Part shown: piece after piece, positions 44,012 through 51,695 of the stretch
Layout of the letters: the number at the start of each line of letters is the position of its first letter
Position numbering within the stretch: the first letter of the stretch is position 1
From: UBA6168 sp039819485
Lineage (GTDB): Bacteria; Bacteroidota; Bacteroidia; Chitinophagales; Saprospiraceae
Assembly (NCBI GenBank): GCA_039819485.1
Contig: JBCBRY010000044.1
Location: 1 to 64,000, forward strand
Direction: 5' to 3'
DNA: 64,000 nt
Translations under genes and position numbers: made by a program
The notes under the pieces: generated by a model
What the model saw: only the letters and a program-made list of their open reading frames with translations
Databases searched by the model: none
What the model was told of the DNA's origin: nothing

Positions 44012-45816
44012 GACATAAAGTATGTTTTAAAAGTTATTTTTAGAGTGCCCTCTTCTATGATTTCGTGACCAAACATTTTTATGATAGAATCGAGGTCATC
44101 TGTTGGAGGATCGATGTATGCCGAAGCATATTTATTTAGTTTTCGGTTCAGTTTTAATATCCTGCGAGATACTATATGCCGCCAAGGCAAAGTGGATTTA
44201 GTCTGTACTTCTTGTAATCTTGTCCTTAATTTTTCAGTGTCGATGCCCTTTATGAGAAAGGTAAGTTCATTTTTGCCAGAGGAAAAACCAACAGATTCCA
44301 ACGTGCATATTCCACTGCTGTCGTGGAACCCCACTTCACTGAACAGGTCAAATATCAATTTTAGTATCTCGGAAATGTCTTCAAAGTCCCTGTTCACGTG
44401 TTTATCTGGATTCAGATACCTTTGGTACAAATCGTCCCTCACATAAATCGGTCCGTGGACATTGTCGTTCATTTCAATTTGCTTCTCTTCGGTGAGCAGC
44501 GTTATCAGTTTATTCACTTTGGCATCAATTTCACGCTGTAGTTTTTTCGAGCTTTTCTTATCCGGGTCGTTCAGTGCAGCCATGACTGTGAACAAGACCA
44601 TCAACAGGCTGATTTTTCCGTCACTGAAGCAAGCCTTAATGGTTTGCACAAATGCATGTTCATCGCTGTATTTATATTCTTCTCCGCCATTCTTCGTTTT
44701 TTCACGATCAATCTGGAATTTTTCAACAAAGTCGTCAAAAGGCATATTGATCAATTCAGCCAATGCTTTCAAAGCCTGTTCAATACTTCTTGAATTTGAT
44801 TTATGAAACCCGTTGTTCATAGAAAAATCCAATAAAAACCTTTCAACCTTGCTTACGTAAGCTTTCCTTTTTTCACCAACCTTAAGCACAAACGTCACTC
44901 CGATGGCCAAAAACAGGATAGCCAACACGACCTGATAAACCAGTCCAATCGGCCTTAAGTAGCTGGCCACGGTGGAGTTTGCCAGGAAGAGATTAATGAT
45001 TTGATAGACAAGTGTTATGCCCAGTGCTACATTGACAACAGGGATAAAAATTGAAAATTCTCTCTCTTTCAAGACAATCCTCAGTGCTTTTAACAACATC
45101 AGAATCACCCAGAATGAGTAAATCAGATCGGGTAATTGAACCCAGTTGATGGCTTCAAACAAAGGGGGCATGGCTGCCATCGGGACGGTCACGACAAGTA
45201 CGGACACCAAAAACCAAATAATAAATCCAGATACAATCGCAGTCCAGGTGCGACGAAAAATAATTTTGTACGATAATCCATCAATAAATACCTTGAAGGA
45301 AGAATTTTCCCGTAACGTAGAATTGGTGGAAAAAAAAGTCAAATGCTTGATCGCCACCAAAAACGCCCAGCTGTTAATACTGGAAAGAGCAGCCTTCAAA
45401 AAGAAGTAGAAATTCTTGAGAACTTCTTTTCCTTCAGGTGAAAGGTCACCGTATATGCCCGCACAGAAATTATTTTTCTGACAGTAAACCTTCAACAGGG
45501 TCAGGTCATAGCTCAGGGCCCAAACGAGAAAAGCAACACTAAGAACCGGATAGGCCCAATCGGTTTTGATATTGGTAACCCCTCCCAGCTTCTCATCCAG
45601 ATATTTGTCGACAAAAAGGAAGGTAATCCCAAAAAATACGACCAAGACCAAAGCGACGACCGATGTAAAATTGGCCTCGTAGACTTTTTTATTTTGCCCG
45701 ATGGAAATGATCATTAAACCTATTGCCAAAGCAGCGTAAAGTAAATACTCCAAAATTTTCAATCGGGATTCTTGCTTGGCCATGAGGAGTTGTTGAAACC
45801 AGTGGTGCTTTTCCAT
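44008..45816 (-). CDS. Multi-pass membrane protein coupled to the receiver-like protein
   Basis: A protein of about 602 residues from the ATG at 45816 (an in-frame TTG lies 21 bases upstream). The first half holds about eight hydrophobic helices (about residues 20-325); the second half is soluble, helical and charged, with no motif I recognise (NMPFDDFVEKFQ, WRHIVSRRILKL). It has no kinase ATP site. The four-base overlap with the next gene suggests it is the membrane sensor or anchor of the 931-residue protein. Confidence 0.7.
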   Translation of the reverse strand: MEKHHWFQQLLMAKQESRLKILEYLLYAALAIGLMIISIGQNKKVYEANFTSVVALVLVVFFGITFLFVDKYLDEKLGGVTNIKTDWAYPVLSVAFLVWALSYDLTLLKVYCQKNNFCAGIYGDLSPEGKEVLKNFYFFLKAALSSINSWAFLVAIKHLTFFSTNSTLRENSSFKVFIDGLSYKIIFRRTWTAIVSGFIIWFLVSVLVVTVPMAAMPPLFEAINWVQLPDLIYSFWVILMLLKALRIVLKEREFSIFIPVVNVALGITLVYQIINLFLANSTVASYLRPIGLVYQVVLAILFLAIGVTFVLKVGEKRKAYVSKVERFLLDFSMNNGFHKSNSRSIEQALKALAELINMPFDDFVEKFQIDREKTKNGGEEYKYSDEHAFVQTIKACFSDGKISLLMVLFTVMAALNDPDKKSSKKLQREIDAKVNKLITLLTEEKQIEMNDNVHGPIYVRDDLYQRYLNPDKHVNRDFEDISEILKLIFDLFSEVGFHDSSGICTLESVGFSSGKNELTFLIKGIDTEKLRTRLQEVQTKSTLPWRHIVSRRILKLNRKLNKYASAYIDPPTDDLDSIIKMFGHEIIEEGTLKITFKTYFMS

Positions 45817-45851
45817 ACTATTTTGTTTTGTAAGCAAGAAACAACATATCC

Positions 45852-46232
45852 CTATCCTCCATCTAAGTAAGTGTTCTGTTCAGCGGCGCTCGGGTCTCCG
45901 GATAAATAAGATTGGTTGATTTCTCTGATGAATAAATAGCTGAAAGTGGTTCCGGCCAATTTCAGCTTGTTTAATTGACATACCGTATTTTCATACATTT
46001 CTAACGGAGAGCGAGCTATGGCAGGCTGTAATCGATCATTGGGCAATAAATAATAAAAATGTTTTCCAAGCTGGTGACAGCTGTGGGCATTTGTGGCAAA
46101 CCAACTGTCATATAAATAGTCAAACAATTTATACTTTTTCTTGATCAATTGACAACAATGCCATACAAATGTTGCCTGATGGTTAAATGAGGCAGATGAA
46201 ACAACATTCGTTTCATTAATAAGACTTTTCAT
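45852..46232 (-). CDS. Small protein of the 41-50 kb locus, unknown
   Basis: A protein of 126 residues from the ATG at 46232; the longer frame begins with TTG at 46310, inside the likely promoter region. It has several aromatic, His and Cys residues (HQATFVWHCCQL, HSCHQLGKHFYYLLP) but no recognised domain and no signal peptide. It is 35 bases upstream of the membrane-protein gene and in the same direction. Moderate doubt remains about whether it is translated. Confidence 0.5.
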   Translation of the reverse strand: MKSLINETNVVSSASFNHQATFVWHCCQLIKKKYKLFDYLYDSWFATNAHSCHQLGKHFYYLLPNDRLQPAIARSPLEMYENTVCQLNKLKLAGTTFSYLFIREINQSYLSGDPSAAEQNTYLDGG

Positions 46233-46307
46233 GATTTTATGTACTTGTTTTACCCATTTAACCAGCAAAAGGTACTCGGCTGGAATGGGCGTCGGTTCGT
46301 AATGATA

Positions 46308-46315
46308 CAAAGGTG
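46308..46315 (-). promoter_or_regulatory. Possible internal promoter box
   Basis: CACCTTTG on the - strand differs from TAnnTTTG by one base and lies about 75 bases before the small-protein ATG. A direct repeat (cgttatccgg/cgttatctgg, 46326-46345) is just upstream. It may give the last three genes of the locus their own promoter. Confidence 0.3.
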
Positions 46316-46337
46316 CAGTTCCGGACGTTATCCGGCG

Positions 46338-47591
46338 TTATCTGGACCGTTGCGCCCGGTTCTGAGCAGACTTTCCATATTCCGTAGGACGGGTAAGATC
46401 CTTGTCTACTACGAAAAAAGAGAGTTGGCATTTGCGGATGAGCGGGTTTTCGTGAGTACTGCCTCCAGCCAATTCACTGCCTTTCCCGTCTTTTAGAATG
46501 TGAGGTTCAAATGCCTCGATGTGTACAGCAATATAATTCAGAATTTCCTGGGCCCTTAAATAAGACAGACAGCTATTGGGGTCTTGGTACTCAAACTGAC
46601 CGTTGCACAAAGGTTCGATTTCCAGCTCCAGTTTATAGCTGACGGGCACCCCATCGGCGTAGCCAATCGCCTGTAGCACCGTTTCCAGTTCGGTATGGCC
46701 CAGTTCGGAGTAAGCACTGCTTTTTAGATTGGTTATTCTTTGAATGTAGCTGTCAAGGCTGCTCCTTTGGGCGGGGGTCAATTGATCAAGTCTATACTCC
46801 CCCTCCGAGAAGAAAACGTTCATAGAAAAAACGGCATCTGGCCTGGCCATAATGTTGCTGATCGCTGCGTGTACCGTTTTATTGACCTTGCGCTGAAAGT
46901 CCAGGGCATAGTTGTGCAGGCGGCCCAAAGCCATTTCGTGTTTCCCGATATCCACAAGGTCGCCTTTGTCGAGCTGTTGGATCACCTTGGCATATCGGCG
47001 GTTGATGTCTTTGACCTGTGCTTTGAGCTCGTTCAGTTCCGTTCTCCGCAGTTTGACAATTTCCAGATGTTTTGGCACCAGGCTATTGGGATGTTCACGC
47101 TGATAGTCCAGGATTTCCCGCTCAATGTTGTCCAACAGTTTTTCGGCTTCTGCCAGGAGCTGCTCAATCGATTTTTTCTGCTGTAGTTGTTGCTTGATTG
47201 GCTCTTCCAACAGGTTCAGGTCTCCATAAGTGGGCGAAAGATGGATTTCGGTAGGGTCGGTGATCAGCATCTCCCTGGAGGCTTGTATCTCCAGTTCGGG
47301 ATGGCTGACGAAAATATGTCCGGGCCTGCCCAAACTTTTCACCTTGAAATAACACCTGCCGGTTTCATCGGTCTGTTGCCTGGTTTCATTGTAAGTAACG
47401 AAAGCCCCTTTGAGTTTTTTCCCGTTGGCAAATACAATGAACGGAACGCCCTTTCCGGAACGCTGATCGTACTCACCATTGGAAGGAGGGTTTTCAACTG
47501 TTTCTCTTGGTGGTAGCTTTTTTACCGTTTCGCAACCAGCAAACAAGGCCAATGCGATGAGTAGAACGAAAGAATAATAAAGACTTTTCAT
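46338..47591 (-). CDS. OmpA-like lipoprotein with coiled coil
   Basis: A 417-residue lipoprotein (lipobox LALFAGC at about residues 14-20). It has an N-terminal carboxypeptidase-like beta region (about 45-115; VPFIVFANGKKLKGAFVTY, TDETGRCYF), a central coiled coil (about 130-215) and a C-terminal OmpA-like domain (about 255-400; MNVFFSEGEYRLDQLTPAQR, LQAIGYADG, CLSYLRAQEILNYIAVHI). OmpA domains bind peptidoglycan, so the protein may link the outer membrane to the wall. Some conserved OmpA residues are replaced, so binding is uncertain. Confidence 0.72.
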   Translation of the reverse strand: MKSLYYSFVLLIALALFAGCETVKKLPPRETVENPPSNGEYDQRSGKGVPFIVFANGKKLKGAFVTYNETRQQTDETGRCYFKVKSLGRPGHIFVSHPELEIQASREMLITDPTEIHLSPTYGDLNLLEEPIKQQLQQKKSIEQLLAEAEKLLDNIEREILDYQREHPNSLVPKHLEIVKLRRTELNELKAQVKDINRRYAKVIQQLDKGDLVDIGKHEMALGRLHNYALDFQRKVNKTVHAAISNIMARPDAVFSMNVFFSEGEYRLDQLTPAQRSSLDSYIQRITNLKSSAYSELGHTELETVLQAIGYADGVPVSYKLELEIEPLCNGQFEYQDPNSCLSYLRAQEILNYIAVHIEAFEPHILKDGKGSELAGGSTHENPLIRKCQLSFFVVDKDLTRPTEYGKSAQNRAQRSR

Positions 47592-47638
47592 GATTATAAA
47601 TTTTCAGGGATTTGATGAAGAAATTTAATACGCTCTGC

Positions 47639-47656
47639 CAAGTTGTTCGCAACTTG
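47639..47656. promoter_or_regulatory. TTCG-loop hairpin between two genes of the locus
   Basis: CAAGTTG and CAACTTG are separated by the four bases ttcg, forming a compact hairpin in the 123-base gap upstream of the OmpA-like gene. It may set relative expression within the transcript or be a weak terminator. Confidence 0.5.
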
Positions 47657-47714
47657 AATCAAGAAGAAAAAAAGGAGGGCCCCTTCAGGTACCAGCCCGC
47701 CCAAACCACAAATG

Positions 47715-48626
47715 CTACAGGCCGCTGTTAATGAGTCGTTCAATATTTTGCATCATTTGGACAAAACGCTCGAAATCACTTGGACAACAGAACTCGCTGG
47801 CCTGGCTCAGTTCATAATAAGTTTCGCGCAGCACCGTTGCCGTCTTGAGCAGCATGTCCTGGGTGCTGTTTTTATCACGCAGCATCTTTTCCAGCCGTTC
47901 GGTGTAGGCCAGGGCTTTTTGATCCAGATAGAGCAAATTGGTTTTATCATCGGCTTTCACATTTCTGACTTCTTTCTGGATTTCCTGATCCTGAGGAAAA
48001 CAGATTTCAAGCCGTACCAACAAACGGAGTGCTTCTAACAACTTTTCCTTGGTGAGCGGTGACGGGCTGGTGGGTACGGCCTCGCAAAAATCTTCATCGG
48101 CCAGTTCTTTGAGCAGTTTCCTTTCGATGGCCTCAAAGTCTTCCACCTCATAGGCAGTGAAACTCAGGGACAAAATGGGGATGACCAGGTTTGAAGTATT
48201 GAGATCGACAAAGTACAGTACCAGCTCATATTCGTTCAGGCTGTGGCTCTTTCTTTTCAGTTTGCCCAGTACGACAACCCTCGTCGTGATCTTTTTCTTG
48301 AACTCCTCCAGCTTCTTTACATCTTTATGTTTCCCATTTCTGTAAATGTAAAGAGCAAGCAATATTTCATTGATTTCCCGTTCTAACGTGCCGATTTCCG
48401 GAAACGTACAATCTTGGCACAGCCAGTGGTGATTGTACCGTACTTCATAACCACCACACCTGGTTAAAGCGGCCGTCAGGGCATCATATACCTGGTCGGG
48501 GATTTCGGACCTGCTGATCAGTGCCTTGTCAAATTCCAGTGGTTGTATGACCAAGACTGGCGAAAGCTGGGCACTGGTCATTTGCGATAAGGTGAATAGT
48601 GTTAGGAGGGTGAATAATTTTTTCAT
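47715..48626 (-). CDS. Secreted CsgG/LpoB-like protein
   Basis: A protein of about 303 residues from the ATG at 48626, which gives a clean signal peptide (LFTLLTLFTLSQMTSAQ); the longer frame overlaps the previous gene and is rejected. The mature part has the strand-helix pattern of CsgG- or LpoB-like periplasmic domains (LVIQPLEFD, YDALTAALTRCGGYEVRYN, ITTRVVVLGKLKRKSHSL, YELVLYFVDLNTSNLV). The family call is tentative. It starts 10 bases after the preceding gene, so the two are co-expressed. Confidence 0.6.
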   Translation of the reverse strand: MKKLFTLLTLFTLSQMTSAQLSPVLVIQPLEFDKALISRSEIPDQVYDALTAALTRCGGYEVRYNHHWLCQDCTFPEIGTLEREINEILLALYIYRNGKHKDVKKLEEFKKKITTRVVVLGKLKRKSHSLNEYELVLYFVDLNTSNLVIPILSLSFTAYEVEDFEAIERKLLKELADEDFCEAVPTSPSPLTKEKLLEALRLLVRLEICFPQDQEIQKEVRNVKADDKTNLLYLDQKALAYTERLEKMLRDKNSTQDMLLKTATVLRETYYELSQASEFCCPSDFERFVQMMQNIERLINSGL

Positions 48627-48636
48627 AATAAGATAA

Positions 48637-49383
48637 TTAGTTATCAACGAATTTGAATTTTGATCCAACCACGAATTCATCACGATGGGTAAATGATGCC
48701 AGCCAGGCACCTTCATCCGTTTGCAGTTTTACCAAGTATTTGCCTTCTTCGACTTTTGCCAGGCAGGAAATACGTTGGTCTGTGTGCCAGGTATCAGGGT
48801 AGATTTTAACCGTAGGGTTGAACACGCCCGACGGGTACAGAATCCTTACATCGGAGAGGGCAGGTGATGCTGGAAGGCCAGTCTTATTTTCCTCGTTTTG
48901 CTCCTCTCCCAAGTGGGAAGAATTGTTTTCACGGCTGCGTATTTCGGTCTCCACCGGTTTCACTGGAAAGACTACACTGCCTAGGTCAATCTCCCGCGCG
49001 CCCAATGTTATATCGACAGGGAGAACTATTGATGTATAGTTTTCATGCCCTTTCAATTTTATCCCGATTTTGAGATAAGAATATTCGCTCGACAAGGGCA
49101 CTCTTTCGAATGTAAATCCCCCGTCGGTACTGGTGAACTCCTGTCCCATGGTCAAATCCATCAATCTGATGTTGCAGTTTGGTATTGGCTGTAGCCCATT
49201 TTCAAAATAGGCAATGCCAACAATCCTGATATTTTCCGTTGGTTCTACAACAGGCGGATTGCAGCCCCCCCAATCGGGGAGGACTGCCACCAACGCAAGC
49301 AATACGGGTATGACGAGCACCTGAAGAACCCGTACCCATAAAGGCAATGGCCTTGTTTTGAACCCTTGGTTAAGTGTTTCCAT
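48637..49383 (-). CDS. Single-TM protein with beta-sandwich domain
   Basis: A 248-residue protein with one N-terminal transmembrane helix (about residues 16-38) and an extracytoplasmic carboxypeptidase-like beta-sandwich (about 50-145; IRIVGIAYFENG, IPNCNIRLMDLTMG, STDGGFTFERVPL). The C-terminal part ends in further strands (YLVKLQTDEGAWLASF). Function unknown; it is immediately followed by the CsgG/LpoB-like gene. Confidence 0.65.
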   Translation of the reverse strand: METLNQGFKTRPLPLWVRVLQVLVIPVLLALVAVLPDWGGCNPPVVEPTENIRIVGIAYFENGLQPIPNCNIRLMDLTMGQEFTSTDGGFTFERVPLSSEYSYLKIGIKLKGHENYTSIVLPVDITLGAREIDLGSVVFPVKPVETEIRSRENNSSHLGEEQNEENKTGLPASPALSDVRILYPSGVFNPTVKIYPDTWHTDQRISCLAKVEEGKYLVKLQTDEGAWLASFTHRDEFVVGSKFKFVDN

Positions 49384-49557
49384 GGAAATTTATTTTAAAT
49401 GTTTTCTAATTGTTGCGTCTCGAAATTCCGACCCAATTGCGCTGGGCCTGAGCCAACCATCCTACCGGCCCACTTGTGCAAAGAGCCGATAAAAGGACAC
49501 ACAGCCAGAAAGTGCTGCCCGACTCGACCTTTGATGAAGAAAGTGTACATACATTTC

Positions 49558-50517
49558 CTACTTTACGGCCGACCTGAATTGACCTGCTGCGTTTTTGCTT
49601 TTTTCAGAAACCTCTTCATAGGTTGGATGCTCCAGATGGAAGTCTTCCAGATATGGAGAGAACTCCCCTCTTTCCAAATCTCCCGATCGCAGAACTAAAG
49701 AGTAAGGCTCATGATAGATCAGACGTGATGCATATTCCTGGTGCTGGAACAAAGCAGAGCTATCCAACTCTTCCACCGAACGCACACCGACACAACCAAA
49801 CCTGGAGAAGGAAGATTTTATCCCGCTGATTTTATTCTTTTTGAAATAACCGCGGTCTGATGAACCTTCGGGCAATTGGAGAATGGACGCCATTAATTCC
49901 AGGTTGTACTGGGCAATGCAATTGCTGCCATCCGTGTCCAATGCTTTGCTGAAATAATGCTGGGCTCTTTCAAAATCCCTTTTGTGTATCTGCTTGTAAG
50001 TCTTCACGGTATCGGGAGCCCCATTGCGTCCCTGGTCGAACAATATGGCAACGCCCAAGTTGCAGAGTACCACGGACCTCAGCCTTTCGCTGCCAGCGTC
50101 ATACCTTTTGATCATGTTATTGGCATGTCGGAAATGCCTGACCGCATCGCTCCGCCTGGACTGATACAAGGCACGGATACCTGCCAGGGTATTAATTTTG
50201 ATTCGCAGCTCCGTCTGGCAGCCCTTTCCGCAGGGGATTTGCTTGATATAGTTTACAGCAAGGGATGACTTTCTCTGGTACATAGCAACCAAAGCCGCAT
50301 CCCTTTTGACCAGCACTCCGGCAGAGTCCGTTCGGATCAATTTGCCAAGAAGCCTTTCTGCCTTTTTCAATTTTCCGGCACCTTCCGCTATGGCCGCACG
50401 TTGGTGGTATTGAATAGCAGGTGTGTTAGAGGTTGAACAATTTAGGAAGAAGAACACTAAGGTTGCTAAAAAAACTAATTCCCAAGGTTTAGAATAGAGT
50501 GGTTGGTAAGTATTCAT
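49558..50517 (-). CDS. TPR-like lipoprotein, first gene of the 41-50 kb locus
   Basis: A lipoprotein of about 319 residues from the ATG at 50517 (a TTG nine bases upstream is also in frame). The lipobox is FFFLNC at about residues 22-27, followed by TPR-like helical repeats (about 35-220; YHQRAAIAEGAGKLKKAERL, DFERAQHYFSKALDTDGSNC). Such proteins usually hold other envelope proteins together. It is the most upstream gene of the - strand series and has a 174-base gap to the next gene. Confidence 0.68.
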   Translation of the reverse strand: MNTYQPLYSKPWELVFLATLVFFFLNCSTSNTPAIQYHQRAAIAEGAGKLKKAERLLGKLIRTDSAGVLVKRDAALVAMYQRKSSLAVNYIKQIPCGKGCQTELRIKINTLAGIRALYQSRRSDAVRHFRHANNMIKRYDAGSERLRSVVLCNLGVAILFDQGRNGAPDTVKTYKQIHKRDFERAQHYFSKALDTDGSNCIAQYNLELMASILQLPEGSSDRGYFKKNKISGIKSSFSRFGCVGVRSVEELDSSALFQHQEYASRLIYHEPYSLVLRSGDLERGEFSPYLEDFHLEHPTYEEVSEKSKNAAGQFRSAVK

Positions 50518-51695
50518 TTTTTCCAAAATTTTGATTTGTGAGTGATCTTGATTGTTGACAATTGTTTACTTGCAAGGGGCAGGGTTTTGCAAAACCGGTA
50601 TTAAGTGTTGTGATAAAATGGCAACCGGCAAAATTTACTTCAATACTGTTCTTTTACCTGGTGGCTCTTGTCAGCCAGACACTTAACTCTTTACTACATT
50701 ATATATATGAGTTTAACGTTATCTGGGAGTATCCAGAAGCTATGGACCAGGCAATTGGGAAAGCAATCAAGTGGACTTAAACCAAGTATATTGGGCCTTT
50801 TTGAAAATTTTTAATATTTGATTTTTTTTTTGGAGGGATTCGAAACCTGCTCTGTTTTTCTTTAAATTTTCACTTCCGGCTATGGAGAAATTATACAATT
50901 AAGTCTTTGCATTTAAGATAAATCTCATTTCTTTCCTCATATTTGCGTGATCCTAAAACTTTCCCTGAGAACAAACATCTTTCATTTCACGTCTATATTG
51001 CACCGACTGTTTGTACGTAAGCATTCAAAATGCTGTTAGTCTCCAATCAAATTATCTGAAAAGCAAACATCTACTTTTTTAGAAAAGCTCAATTTGAAAA
51101 AATCAACACAGGCTGTGGACTCCTGTATTGAAACTTGTAAAGCACTGAGGGGTTTGCCCGGTACTGTCTTTGGTCAGGAAGGGCGGCCCTGCTGGCTTTA
51201 TCCATAAGTGGATCATTAAAAAAGTACACTTCATTTCCAAAGAACGGAACGTGGGCAGTAACCCATGAGGCTGGCCGGCCACTTTTAAGTGAGCCGGCCG
51301 CCTGTATTGACGGAAAAACAACCAAAACCACCAAGGGATATTTGACTGCCTCCCGTCAGAATTTACACCTGACAGACAGGCGGAACAATGCAATAAAGTC
51401 TTTTTATTAATTTAGCGCTACATCCATTTACTGTCTCACTACCTTACGCCAGATTTCTTTCCCTGTACTGTTTTCACTTCTGAACTATCGAGGTACCGAA
51501 ATAGATCGGTAGCCACACAAGCATTCTTAAACATTGAAGACACAAAAACACTGATGTAGATGATTCGAAATTGAACATGAGAAATTGAAAATTTGCTATG
51601 TATGGAAGATCAACCGTTCAGTAATTTCCAATTTTCTAATTTCGGATGAAGTCTAATTACAAACCCAATTTTTAAACAACTTCCTTTTGTAAAAC
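50518..51695. other. 1.2-kb gap between the locus and the giant genes
   Basis: No gene is supported; short ORFs on both strands lack start context or domains. It contains a GC-rich hairpin (51273-51299; GGCCGGC-CACTT / AAGTG-A-GCCGGCC), a weaker pair near 51340-51385 (cctcccgtcag / ctgacagacagg) and the inverted repeat at 51560. The stretch 51100-51400 is clearly more GC-rich than its surroundings and may be a gene remnant or an untranslated RNA; I cannot identify it. Confidence 0.4.
51560..51650. repeat. Inverted repeat upstream of the first giant gene
   Basis: The left arm (51560-51595; cgaaattgaacatgagaaat) pairs with the right arm (51621-51650; atttccaattttctaatttc). It belongs to the same family as the repeats in the alginate locus, with the word aattgaaaat again. 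Confidence 0.78.

Noticed and set aside
50562..50780. 72-codon + strand ORF with a hydrophobic stretch
   Set aside because: It begins with TTG, lacks homology I can recognise and lies opposite the promoter region of the TPR lipoprotein.
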